64,000 bases of DNA from Brumimicrobium glaciale (GCF_004152935.1 NZ_SETE01000002.1:310001-374000), one strand, 5' to 3'. Shown: positions 40,380-48,636, counted from the stretch's first letter. Program-made: numbers and translations. The notes: generated by a model from the sequence alone, not told the origin.

Positions 40380-40859
40380 TTACTCTTCATAAAGTGAAAG
40401 TAAATACTCTTTTACAATTGCAGCTTCTTCAATAGTTTTAAGCGCATTTTTTCTTCCGTGTTGAATGTAAACTAAAACACCAAGATTTTCTTTTTCGTCC
40501 ATCTCTGAAAGTTTCAACTCTTTATCTTTTGTGTTTTTAAATGTCAAAAATTGAAATTGATAAGTTTCTTTTTTTACATGAAGTCCTTCGTGCAATCTTA
40601 TAGTAACAGGATCATCTATTCCAGGAATTTGAATTTTCTTAATTTTCCAGATATAGCGATGCTCCTTAAAATCTGAAAAAGTTAAAAGTAAAGACTCTTT
40701 TAATCTTGTTGATTCCTCTCCATACATCTGAAAATTATATCCTCCATAATCTTCTCCTCCTCGCGATTGTGTAATAGTCAAAGCATTTGGAGTGTGAAAT
40801 TGTGCAAACGAGAATTCGGAAAAATTTAATATACCAAGAATTAAAAGTAGCTTTTTCAT
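40380..40859 (-). CDS. secreted hypothetical protein
   Basis: 159 residues with a signal peptide (MKKLLLILGILNFSEFSFAQ). The mature part is mixed alpha/beta (ESTRLKESLLLTFSDFKEHRYIWKIKKIQIPGIDD) with no recognisable motif. It is convergent with dnaA, sharing its terminator. A conserved function cannot be suggested. Confidence 0.65.
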   Translation of the reverse strand: MKKLLLILGILNFSEFSFAQFHTPNALTITQSRGGEDYGGYNFQMYGEESTRLKESLLLTFSDFKEHRYIWKIKKIQIPGIDDPVTIRLHEGLHVKKETYQFQFLTFKNTKDKELKLSEMDEKENLGVLVYIQHGRKNALKTIEEAAIVKEYLLSLYEE

Positions 40860-40954
40860 GCGTAATGTTTTTGATTTATTTAAGTTTTCGTTAAATATAC
40901 ACTTTTAACTACTTAACATCTATCACGCTAAGATATTTAACAATTGATTTTTTT

Positions 40955-41014
40955 GGATCTGATCTTCAATCACTTAATCCAGTTGTGTTTTTAGCGATGA
41001 ATTGAGTTCTAAAA
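40955..41014. pseudogene. 60-bp relic of a paralogous lipoprotein gene
   Basis: This stretch aligns without gaps to 41980-42039, inside the lipoprotein gene at 41928-42404, with about 49 of 60 positions identical. The flanking sequence does not continue the match. It is therefore a decayed fragment of a tandem copy, now cut off from the intact gene by a MITE-like element. Confidence 0.55.
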
Positions 41015-41080
41015 ATATGTCTTTACTGCAAACTCAAATTGGTTAATAAAAATCTATTTTTAAGGCTCTACCTGAAATAC

Positions 41081-41089
41081 TGTGGATAA
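41081..41089 (-). promoter_or_regulatory. perfect DnaA-box sequence
   Basis: TGTGGATAA is the exact reverse complement of the consensus box TTATCCACA. It is the only exact copy noticed in the intergenic sequence read. It lies in a 1068-bp gene-free region 800 bases downstream of dnaA. A single box does not prove an origin. Confidence 0.4.
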
Positions 41090-41169
41090 TCAATAGTAAT
41101 CCTTCGAAAAATTAATAGTTCTACTACGAATTTAACTGTAACCTACACGAGTTGTATTTTAAAGTATTG

Positions 41170-41572
41170 GGTTACCAAGATAGGTCGTTAATTGAAGAAT
41201 GTTTTTAATATGCCTTAACTTCATCTTAGCCCACGGAGTGGGTGACATGTTAATAAAAAAACGAATAACGTTTTTTAAAAAACCACAGAGTGGTGACACG
41301 TTATAAATACATCGCCAAATTCTCTTAAACAAAATAGAGTTTTCGCAAAATTGAAACACATTCACATGCCGCCACTCTGTGGCTTTATGCTATTACTGGG
41401 TAGCTAAAGCTACTAACATTTCACCACTCCTGTGGCGATTATACATAAGCCGAATCATAATCATCCATTTCAGAAAAGTATAATAGTTTTTCTGTTACTC
41501 GAGATAATTAGGAGTGATAATAAGTTTTTATAATGAATATGGGATTACAGTTAACGACTTATCTTGGTAACC
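41170..41572. mobile_element. 403-bp MITE-like element with 22-bp terminal inverted repeats
   Basis: The ends 41170-41191 and 41551-41572 are inverted copies with 21 of 22 positions matching (GGTTACCAAGATA...). Inside are four CCAC/GTGG palindromic modules, two in each orientation (near 41239, 41281, 41371 and 41423). The sequence TTAAAGTATT occurs at 41159-41168 and 41576-41585, just outside the ends, and could be a target duplication, although it is not exactly flush. No transposase is encoded. A 68-codon frame inside (41159-41365, minus) reads through the repeats and is probably not a gene. A partial copy lies at 17414-17665. Confidence 0.75.
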
Positions 41573-41585
41573 AAATTAAAGTATT

Positions 41586-41927
41586 TATCAAAATCATAAT
41601 TTCATTTTTACAGGTAAGCCTATGGTGGTCTGTATTTCAGTTGATTAGCCCATAAGTTGGTAGGCTACTAACAATAACCACTTAAATAACAGGAACTTAT
41701 CAAATTAAGCGAAATGTAATTAAATAGAAAGTTTCCATTTAAATAAAAGTAGAACCAAATTAACATTCGTTTAGCTTCAATTAAAGCCATAGATTTTAAA
41801 TCTACTCACACAAAATCATCTAGAACTATTTTTAAGCTCAAAATTTTATCATTTGTGGCTCAAAAAATTGCATATTTGAACTTGATTCTAATATAAAATG
41901 AGCTACTAATGAATTTTTTCTAAAATA
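41586..41927. other. AT-rich spacer, no gene seen
   Basis: No coding frame or strong signal was found between the MITE-like element and the stop of the lipoprotein gene. Confidence 0.5.
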
Positions 41928-42404
41928 TTATTCATTTAAATCTTCTCTCACTCTAATATATTTCACAGTAGAAGTTTTCGGATCTGAGCTACCAGCACTT
42001 AATCCAATTGTGTTTTCATCAATGAATTGAACTTTAAAATCTTTAGATGTGTCTAAACCATAAACAGAAAATAAAGCACCTCCTATTTTCTTTTCGGTTA
42101 ACTTAAATTCATAGTTGGAGATCTTGCTAATTTCAGAAATCCATGTATCCTCTTGCTCAGCAAATAGTTGAACGAATTTGTTTTCGTTTAGAGAAACGAT
42201 TTTTCCTTTCAATTCTCCATTTTTATTTTTATCGATTTGAATTATAACACCATCAAACATAGGCCGACCTTGCAATTCCCAATTTCCTTCAAATTTATCG
42301 ATGCTCACTTTCTTAAAGTCATCTCCATCACAGCTGGTAAATAGAAATGCAAGAAGTATTATAGTAGAGATAATTGCAGTCTTTGATCTTTTAATTGTAT
42401 TCAT
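41928..42404 (-). CDS. lipoprotein of unknown function
   Basis: 158 residues with a lipoprotein signal and lipobox AFLFTSC (residues 19-25). The mature part is beta-rich: FEGNWELQGRPMFDGVIIQID, GELKGKIVSLN, EFKLTEKKIGGALFSVYGLD and TVKYIRVRE. This pattern resembles small lipocalin-like domains. No specific family is certain. A decayed piece of a second copy lies at 40955-41014, so the gene was once duplicated. Confidence 0.7.
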   Translation of the reverse strand: MNTIKRSKTAIISTIILLAFLFTSCDGDDFKKVSIDKFEGNWELQGRPMFDGVIIQIDKNKNGELKGKIVSLNENKFVQLFAEQEDTWISEISKISNYEFKLTEKKIGGALFSVYGLDTSKDFKVQFIDENTIGLSAGSSDPKTSTVKYIRVREDLNE

Positions 42405-42581
42405 AATTAGAAATTTAAAATGCTATAATTTCATAAAAATAGTAAATAGATGTCAATACAGCTGTTCAATTATTTGAATTGAAAAAGCATTATGCAAATT
42501 GTTGAATGTTGGATTTCTTAAATCACTCTATGTTTGAATGTTTGAATCCTTGAATCTTTAAATTCCAAAATCCTCAAACAC

Positions 42582-42608
42582 AAAAAAGGACATCCGCAGA
42601 CATCCTTT
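42582..42608 (-). terminator. terminator of the DUF5684-like gene, UGCG loop
   Basis: In the minus-strand transcript AAAGGAUGUC pairs with GAUGUCCUUU (two G-U pairs) around a UGCG tetraloop, followed by six U. The stem is nearly the same as that of the fabI terminator at 43654-43682. Confidence 0.85.
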
Positions 42609-42631
42609 CAAATTCAAATCCATCAAAAATA

Positions 42632-43027
42632 CTATCTAAAATTCTGATCTAATTCTGGAGAATTCCCTCCACCTTCACCTCCTGTTGGCCCTTGATACTC
42701 TGCATCACTAAATGCTAAAATTGGGAAGAAAATAATTGGCAATAAGATCAAACCTACTGTGAAACCTACATCCTTACCAAAAGATAAAGAAAGGTGATGA
42801 TAAATTTTAATACCAATTACAATATTTACAATTGGAATAAACATAAGTAAAATCCACCAAATAGGTTTTCCAACAATTTCCAATAAAACAACAATATTAT
42901 AAATTGGAACAATTGAAGCCCAACCTGGTTTTCCAGCTTTTGCATAAACAATCCAATAAGAAGCTATGCTTAGAACAAGAATACTAAGATAAATTATTGA
43001 TAAGAAAACAATTAAAAGGACTCCCAT
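42632..43027 (-). CDS. DUF5684-like small membrane protein
   Basis: 131 residues with four predicted transmembrane helices. KAGKPGWASIVPIYNIVVLLEIVGKPIWWILLM is the conserved core of DUF5684-type proteins, in which a GKPGW loop precedes a PxYN helix. The tail (TGGEGGGNSPELDQNFR) is flexible and probably cytoplasmic. The family function is unknown. It stands alone with its own terminator. Confidence 0.78.
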   Translation of the reverse strand: MGVLLIVFLSIIYLSILVLSIASYWIVYAKAGKPGWASIVPIYNIVVLLEIVGKPIWWILLMFIPIVNIVIGIKIYHHLSLSFGKDVGFTVGLILLPIIFFPILAFSDAEYQGPTGGEGGGNSPELDQNFR

Positions 43028-43151
43028 AAAGTGCAGTGTTTAAAGATATACCTACTCGTATGGCTTTTCGGTATCGCCCTGTTTAGTTCAGTGGTTGCTG
43101 GTCTCCACTTTGAATTTATGAATATAGAGATAATTCTATAAACGGAAGTTT

Positions 43152-43593
43152 TTAATCCCAATATTCTTTATGGAGAAAACCCTTTTTCAACAAATACCTG
43201 CAATAGAAAAAGAATAAAACGGTTAACAAGAGCATCGATAAATCAACACTCGCCAACATAGATCCAAAAAACTCCCAACGATTCATGAATCCAAAAGTGT
43301 AAATTGATAATAATGTCATTGATACAGCAGATATAAATGATAATCCTACCGCCCATTTAGATTGTGCAAATTAGAACACAACCGCGATTGGAGAACTAAA
43401 AACATTGACTCCCCAAATTAATGATAAAACAGAAGAATAGTTTTTAAAATATACAAATAAATCACCCTCGGCATCTATTGAATTAATATAGTCTATGTTT
43501 TTAGTATGGATATTTATAAAATCATAAATTCCAATGGAATATGCTAGAAAAATTATAACTCCAAACAACCAGGTGCCAAGGTCTTTTCTTCAT
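43152..43593 (-). pseudogene. broken small membrane protein gene
   Basis: The frame (R)KDLGTWLFGVIIFLAYSIGIYDF and onward to NVFSSPIAVVF is interrupted by TAA at 43371-43373. It resumes in the same frame as FAQSKWAVGLSFISAVSMTLL to LHKEYWD with a natural stop at 43152. At the 5' end the likely ATG (43593) is one base out of frame across a short A run. Four hydrophobic segments remain recognisable. Two independent defects make a living gene unlikely. Annotation of only 43371-43568 would miss the second half. The rest of 43028-43706 holds the fabI terminator and no other gene. Confidence 0.7.
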
Positions 43594-43653
43594 ATTATAA
43601 AGATAATAATTTTAAATAGAGGCTTTCCTATCATTCGGCAAACCAATCAAAAA

Positions 43654-43682
43654 CAAAAAAGGACACCCGAAGGCATCCTTTT
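43654..43682 (-). terminator. fabI terminator with UUCG tetraloop
   Basis: In the transcript AAAGGAUGCC pairs with GGUGUCCUUU around a UUCG loop closed by C-G, followed by six U. It lies about 25 bases after the fabI stop. Confidence 0.9.
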
Positions 43683-43706
43683 CTCTAAATATTTCATCTA
43701 TTTCAA

Positions 43707-44519
43707 CTATTCAGCAAATTTATCAACAACTCCTTGAGTAACTCCAGTTGAGCTGAAACCTCCGTCGTGGAAAAGGTTTTGCATTGTTACGTATCTTGTG
43801 TAATCCGAAAACATAGAAACACAATATTCTGCACAAGCTTCTGCCGTAGCATTTCCTAATGGACTCATTTGATCACTAAAATTAATGAATTCATTAAATC
43901 CTTTAATTCCTTCTCCTGCGGTTGTAGCAGTTGGAGATTGAGAAATCGTATTTACTCTTACTTTATTTTTGATTCCATAATGGTAACCAAAACTACGTGA
44001 AATTGACTCCAATAGTGATTTAGCATCTGCCATGTCATTGTAATCAGGGAAAATTCTTTGCGCACCAATATAAGTCAATGCCAAAACAGATCCCCATTCG
44101 CTGATTGCATCTTTCTTCATAGAAATAGCCAAGACTTTGTGCAGTGAAGTAGCAGAAATATCTAAACTTTGGCTGTAGAATTTGTAATTTAATTCCGTGT
44201 AATGCTTTCCTTTACGCACGTTTGGCGACATTCCAATAGAATGTAAAATAAAGTCAATTTTACCTCCAAGAATCTCCATTGACTTTTCAATTAAATTCTC
44301 AAGATCTTCATCACTCGTTGCATCAGCAGGAATAATTTGACTATTTGTTTTTTCAGCCAACTTATTAATTTCTCCCATTCGCATAGCGATAGGCGCATTT
44401 GTTAAAACAAACTCTGCTCCTTCTGCGTGAGCCACTTCAGCGACTTTCCATGCGATTGATTTCTCGTTCAATGCACCGAAAATAATTCCGCGCTTTCCTT
44501 TTAGTATATTGTTAGCCAT
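43707..44519 (-). CDS. fabI: enoyl-[acyl-carrier-protein] reductase (NADH)
   Basis: FabI performs the last reduction of each fatty-acid elongation cycle. The 270-residue protein has the divergent SDR cofactor motif GALNEKSIAWKVA, HSIGMSP, and the catalytic YxxxxxxK set Y160 and K167 in FPDYNDMADAKS, with Y150 ten residues before. These match E. coli Y146, Y156 and K163. SQSPTATTAGEGIKGF is the substrate-binding loop region. An exact -7 element (TATTTTTG, 44538-44545, minus) lies 18 bases upstream. It is divergent from the DUF2452 gene. Confidence 0.96.
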   Translation of the reverse strand: MANNILKGKRGIIFGALNEKSIAWKVAEVAHAEGAEFVLTNAPIAMRMGEINKLAEKTNSQIIPADATSDEDLENLIEKSMEILGGKIDFILHSIGMSPNVRKGKHYTELNYKFYSQSLDISATSLHKVLAISMKKDAISEWGSVLALTYIGAQRIFPDYNDMADAKSLLESISRSFGYHYGIKNKVRVNTISQSPTATTAGEGIKGFNEFINFSDQMSPLGNATAEACAEYCVSMFSDYTRYVTMQNLFHDGGFSSTGVTQGVVDKFAE

Positions 44520-44537
44520 ATTTAATTTCTTTGGTCA

Positions 44538-44545
44538 CAAAAATA
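44538..44545 (-). promoter_or_regulatory. -7 element of fabI
   Basis: TATTTTTG on the minus strand is an exact TAnnTTTG match, 18 bases before the ATG. No -33 box is evident. Confidence 0.45.
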
Positions 44546-44674
44546 GAAAACTTCCTTAAATAGCGCTTCTAATCCCAATATTGATATGAATCAAATTGAA
44601 AAAGACTTTAAACTTATGAACCAAATTCATATCTTCGTGTTATACCTTCATAGCAATAAAAAATTACTAAAAGC

Positions 44675-45151
44675 ATGTCTAAAAATAACTCCGACGAAAA
44701 GAACAACACTGAGTTTATCAATCCAGTAAATCCAGATCACATAACTGAAAATCCACATAATTTACCTTATCCTCACACGCAAGGAAGTGCTTTGGTAAAA
44801 CCTGTGGACGAAGGGAAAGTAAAAGGTCGTGCCTTAAACGCAATGGAGCATCAAACGGACATGCAGCTAAAACAGCTTTATGATCAGATGAATCTTTTGG
44901 CAAGTCAAGCGAAAGGTTTACAAGATAGAAAAACTGTTTCAGAGAAGATTTATAATGCAGAAATGCGCTTCGAACCGTTGATTAATCATATTTATCACCT
45001 GTATCAAAAAGATAATAAAACATATTTGCTTTCATTGATTGCACCTGACCAATGGGGAAGATCTAAGAAAACGTTTGAGTTTGTGGCTACAGTTCAGTTA
45101 CTGGCGGATCATACTTGGGATGTTTTGGAGAAGAGTGACCTGGAGATATAG
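44675..45151 (+). CDS. DUF2452-containing protein
   Basis: 158 residues, soluble, no signal peptide. The conserved features are INPVNPDHITENPHNLPYPHTQGSA, PVDEGKVKGRALNAMEHQTDMQLKQLYDQM and MRFEPLINHIYHLYQ ... LSLIAPDQWG, the pattern of DUF2452. The function is unknown. Conserved Tyr, His and Trp residues suggest a binding role. It is convergent with the 42-residue ORF across hairpin repeats. Confidence 0.85.
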   Translation: MSKNNSDEKNNTEFINPVNPDHITENPHNLPYPHTQGSALVKPVDEGKVKGRALNAMEHQTDMQLKQLYDQMNLLASQAKGLQDRKTVSEKIYNAEMRFEPLINHIYHLYQKDNKTYLLSLIAPDQWGRSKKTFEFVATVQLLADHTWDVLEKSDLEI

Positions 45152-45172
45152 ATTTAGATTTAGAAGAATAAC

Positions 45173-45224
45173 GCGGAGATTCGCAGAGGAGCGGAGATTC
45201 GCAGAGAAGAAAGAAAGAAAGAAA
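45173..45224. repeat. tandem 16-mers and AAAG microsatellite
   Basis: GCGGAGATTCGCAGAG occurs at 45173-45188 and again at 45191-45206, identical, followed by an (AAAG)n run at 45207-45224. It lies just after the DUF2452 stop. Confidence 0.8.
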
Positions 45225-45297
45225 TCATAAGCTTATTTTATAATCTTAATAAAGAATTTGGTATTTGAAATTTAATTATAAAATTTGGACTTCGGGT

Positions 45298-45346
45298 AAA
45301 CTTAAAGGTTGCGCAGCTGTGCAACTGCAGCGCAGCCTTTAAGTTT
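45298..45346. repeat. GC-rich hairpin, copy 1 of the duplicated segment
   Basis: AAACTTAAAGGTTGCGC (45298-45314) pairs with GCGCAGCCTTTAAGTTT (45330-45346), 16 of 17 positions plus one G-U. It sits between the DUF2452 gene and the convergent 42-residue ORF and may terminate both. It lies inside a segment repeated 273 bases further on. Confidence 0.8.
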
Positions 45347-45375
45347 ACAACAGCACTTTAAAGCAAATCTATAAA

Positions 45376-45504
45376 CTACTCACTTGTACATTTATAAACA
45401 AGAATTCCAATTCCTAAAACAACATACATCCAAAAATTGAAATTGCGGATTAAATCAAATATACTCAATCTGTTATTTTCTTTGTCTTGCTCGCTATTCT
45501 TCAT
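45376..45504 (-). CDS. 42-residue single-span membrane protein
   Basis: The frame MKNSEQDKENNRLSIFDLIR is followed by a hydrophobic segment (FWMYVVLGIGILVYK) and a short tail (CTSE). The polar N-terminus and one transmembrane helix suggest an inner-membrane microprotein. The 3' part recurs in the copy at about 45649-45700 with changes that keep the helix (MYVVIGIAVLAYKFPSE). Several are silent or conservative, which argues that the sequence was under protein-level selection. No function can be assigned. Confidence 0.5.
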   Translation of the reverse strand: MKNSEQDKENNRLSIFDLIRNFNFWMYVVLGIGILVYKCTSE

Positions 45505-45570
45505 GATTATTTATGATAAATCAGTTGGTCTTCAGATTTGGTATTTAATGATAAATTTTAGACTTCGAGT

Positions 45571-45619
45571 AAACTTAAAGGTTGCGCAGCAGTGCAACTG
45601 CAGCGCAGCCTTTAAGTTT
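45571..45619. repeat. GC-rich hairpin, copy 2 of the duplicated segment
   Basis: Same 17-base arms as the hairpin at 45298-45346, offset by exactly 273 bases. Its loop contains GCAGT-GCA-ACTGC, a small extra stem. Confidence 0.8.
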
Positions 45620-45736
45620 ACAACAGCACTTTAAAACAACTCTAGAAACTATTCACTTGGAAATTTATAAGCAAGAACCGCAATCCCTATAACAACATAC
45701 ATCGTTAACCATTAAAAATTAACCATTAATCATTAT

Positions 45737-47812
45737 TTAAAACCTTACTCTCAACTGAACTCCTACTTCACTCTTCACATTTCCAGTAATTTCTTCAGAT
45801 CCGCTGCTCAATGTTTCTTCTTGATTGTACACAAATGCAGCATAACGTACCCATAAATCGCATGTTTCATTGAAGAAAGTGTATCTCAACATTAAATACG
45901 CTCTACTTCCCTTATTGAAATAGGCTGGAATACTGAATACGTTTTCAAGGTTGTATTCATAAGCGTAAACTCTAGTATCGTAGCTGTCTGTATTGAAAAT
46001 TGCATAACGCATTGAAACTTCAACTGGGAACTTTTTACTGCGGTACAATAAATCTTGCGTCAAGGCAAATCCTTCTTGTTTTCCAGAGCTTATTCTTTGA
46101 TCTGTTACGTAATCAATTCTTGATCTCCATTTCCAACCTGAACCTAAATCTGCAGTTAGTCCAACTTGATATTTGCGTTGTTTATAATTTTCTATTGGAC
46201 GAATATTCCCTGTATACTCACTAACATTAATCATTTTGTTCTTTTCTCGAACACGTAAATAGGTCTCAAAGCGTGTACTTGGGCGGTATTTTAATTGAGC
46301 GAGTACTTCTTGACCTTCACTTGGACTGTCTACTCTGAATTTTAACCACGGAGATTTAAAGAAGTCAACATAAGAGTTCAAACTCCATGCTTTATTCAAT
46401 TTAAATGAACCACCTAAGTAGATTCCAGATTCATTATTGGTATTGCTTCCGTCTCCAAATCCTTGTGCATAAAACGTGTGGTAGTCTTTTGGATAGTTTC
46501 TATAAAGCGCAGTTATTGACGCCCTTCTTCCCATTGCAACTGTTGCTCCTTGTAAAATTGCAACTGCATTAGAACCTCTACTTTGTGCAACTTCACCATA
46601 AATACTAAGGCTTCTATAAATATAAGAGTAATCTGCACTTAAATTTGTCAACTCTTTTCCTGCAAATTGATACTTGTTTACCAAGCGATCTGCTCGTTCA
46701 TAATACGCATCATAAGCTTGTTGGACAGCGGTTACTCCAATCTGAAAACTTCTGCTTTCATATTTTACATTTGCGCCGTAAACCATTTCCATTAAACTGT
46801 TCTTGCGTTCCAATTCAGATGTTGTTCGGTGATATCCTGACATATTGATTGAGGAAGCCATTCTCGCTTCTTCGGAATCCAAAGTATCCAACATTTCAAC
46901 GGAACCATCGACTCCTTTGTAAGAAGCCCACGTTGTTAATGAAAAGTTTTTTATTCCTAACTCTACCCCAGCTCCACGCATAAATCTAGTTTCATCGGTC
47001 GAACTATAAGGTTTTAATCCTTTGGCGTTTTTTCTAGCTGAAGTTGCATCGGCTGTTTTACTGAATCCATAACCTGTCCACATCGCCAAACCTTGACCAA
47101 ATTGAACTTGATAATCTCCAATCACAGCTTTTCTTATAAATTTACTTCCACTATAATAAGCATGAGCACTATAAAAATCGAATCCATTTGGTGATTTATC
47201 TCCAAATAATTGTTCACCTGGATCTTTTTCCATCGTGACTCCAATACTTAAATCAGTTTGGTGTGTATATCGAATTCTAGAATACAATTTGTTTGGATCG
47301 CCCCAATAGTACTTACTGCTTTCCTCCTTTTCTTCATCCGTGACATCGGCGTAACCCGATTTTTCTTCAATATTTCTCTGGTATCGGAAATACGCTTCTA
47401 CTTTTCCTTCCTTTAAATATTTTTGAAGATTCCCTTTTTTCTTCTCTTCAACTTTGGAGACAAGAACAAAAGGTAAAATGTTTTCCAATGTAGGAATATC
47501 CCAATACTCGATTTCCTGAATTTCATAAATCGTATTAAAAGAACCTATCTCATCTCTCCTTGTCAACAAAGCATTGATCTGAAAATCATTAAGCAATAAC
47601 AATTCCTGAAGTTCTTCTTTTGTTGCTGTGTTTAAGTTTAATGGATTGTCGTAGTAATTATTAAGTACGTCAAATAAATCCTCTAAAGAAAGTTCTTCCT
47701 CTTCCAAATCTTGCGCAATGAACTCGATTCTTTGCTGAATAATTTCATTTTTGGATTGTCCGAAAACAACTGCTCCAATTACTAAAAAGGATATTAAAAT
47801 GAGATACTTCAT
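45737..47812 (-). CDS. helix-hairpin-helix outer-membrane protein with C-terminal barrel
   Basis: 691 residues with a signal peptide (MKYLILISFLVIGAVVFGQ). Residues 35-120 hold helix-hairpin-helix units of the ComEA type (NPLNLNTATKEELQELLLLN and IGSFNTIYEIQEIEYWDIP). The remaining 550 residues are alternating aromatic/polar beta strands ending in VQLRVRF, typical of an outer-membrane barrel whose last residue is Phe. Such HhH-barrel proteins are common in Bacteroidota but uncharacterised. A role in DNA contact or uptake is only a suggestion from the HhH units. It shares a base with the PorV/PorQ-like gene upstream. Confidence 0.82.
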   Translation of the reverse strand: MKYLILISFLVIGAVVFGQSKNEIIQQRIEFIAQDLEEEELSLEDLFDVLNNYYDNPLNLNTATKEELQELLLLNDFQINALLTRRDEIGSFNTIYEIQEIEYWDIPTLENILPFVLVSKVEEKKKGNLQKYLKEGKVEAYFRYQRNIEEKSGYADVTDEEKEESSKYYWGDPNKLYSRIRYTHQTDLSIGVTMEKDPGEQLFGDKSPNGFDFYSAHAYYSGSKFIRKAVIGDYQVQFGQGLAMWTGYGFSKTADATSARKNAKGLKPYSSTDETRFMRGAGVELGIKNFSLTTWASYKGVDGSVEMLDTLDSEEARMASSINMSGYHRTTSELERKNSLMEMVYGANVKYESRSFQIGVTAVQQAYDAYYERADRLVNKYQFAGKELTNLSADYSYIYRSLSIYGEVAQSRGSNAVAILQGATVAMGRRASITALYRNYPKDYHTFYAQGFGDGSNTNNESGIYLGGSFKLNKAWSLNSYVDFFKSPWLKFRVDSPSEGQEVLAQLKYRPSTRFETYLRVREKNKMINVSEYTGNIRPIENYKQRKYQVGLTADLGSGWKWRSRIDYVTDQRISSGKQEGFALTQDLLYRSKKFPVEVSMRYAIFNTDSYDTRVYAYEYNLENVFSIPAYFNKGSRAYLMLRYTFFNETCDLWVRYAAFVYNQEETLSSGSEEITGNVKSEVGVQLRVRF

Positions 47813-48636
47813 TATTTTTTCGGTTTATAGAAATCAAAAATAAATGAAGCTGCAGGAGTCCAACCTAAGATTTGATTGTATTGAGAAGAAATATCTAATT
47901 TAAGTCTTTCATATTTTAAGCCGAATCCAAATGCGAAATCCATTGGTGCTCCTTGAACACCAGCGCGGATGTATAATAAATCAATAGGATGATATTCTAT
48001 TCCTGCTCTTAATCGTGTATCAAAATTAATTTCTTGTTCGATTTCAGCAACAATCAATAATTCTTCAATAAGTTGGTAGGAAAGTCCCAGTCTAATAAGT
48101 GTTCCGTATCGATCATCTTTATAATCTGCAAGTCTAGTTCGACTAATATTTACGACAGAAAATCCGACATTCACTCTGTCATTAAGTTTTGCCAAAGCAC
48201 CAAACTCGGCACTAACGCCATGTTTTACTCCATAAGCAGGATCTAAACGCGTTCCTAAATAATTAATTTGAACTCCAGCTGATATTTTTTCAGATAATTT
48301 CATGCTATAACCCAGTCCAGCTCTCGTTGTTCTATAGGTATCATAACCATAAAATTGTCCACCAGTAGAAATAACTCCAACTTTAAGTGGAACAGCAACT
48401 GCAAAGCTTTGTGTTTGTAATTCTTTTAAAGCATATCGACTTTCATAAGATATTCCAGCGCTTCCTTCTTCAATAAATCCTAATGCTCCAGGATTATGAT
48501 GATAAGAAAAAGCATCAACCAAAGTCACACCATTGTTTGCCATTGCGCCGCTTCTAGCACCTTGTGACAACCAACCTTGTGCGCTAACAGTGAATGCACA
48601 AAGCATAGTTAAACCTCCAATGAGTAATGTTTTCAT
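47812..48636 (-). CDS. PorV/PorQ-like outer-membrane barrel protein
   Basis: 274 residues with a signal peptide (MKTLLIGGLTMLCAFTVSAQ). The mature start QGARSGAMANNGVTLVDAFSYHHNPGAL is like the PorV/PorQ/FadL-type N-terminus in T9SS-associated porins. The rest is a beta barrel (GGQFYGYDTYRTTRAGLGYS, GVQINYLGTRLDP, RAGIEYHPIDLLYIRAGVQG). The stop overlaps the start of the HhH-barrel gene by one base, so the two are made together and may form an outer-membrane pair. Confidence 0.75.
   Translation of the reverse strand: MKTLLIGGLTMLCAFTVSAQGWLSQGARSGAMANNGVTLVDAFSYHHNPGALGFIEEGSAGISYESRYALKELQTQSFAVAVPLKVGVISTGGQFYGYDTYRTTRAGLGYSMKLSEKISAGVQINYLGTRLDPAYGVKHGVSAEFGALAKLNDRVNVGFSVVNISRTRLADYKDDRYGTLIRLGLSYQLIEELLIVAEIEQEINFDTRLRAGIEYHPIDLLYIRAGVQGAPMDFAFGFGLKYERLKLDISSQYNQILGWTPAASFIFDFYKPKK

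Noticed and set aside
41159-41365. 68-codon minus-strand frame in the MITE-like element
   Set aside because: It reads through the terminal repeat and the palindromic modules, so it is a by-product of the repeat.
40860-41927. Replication origin call
   Set aside because: One perfect DnaA box and AT-richness are not enough; no box cluster or skew evidence could be read by eye.
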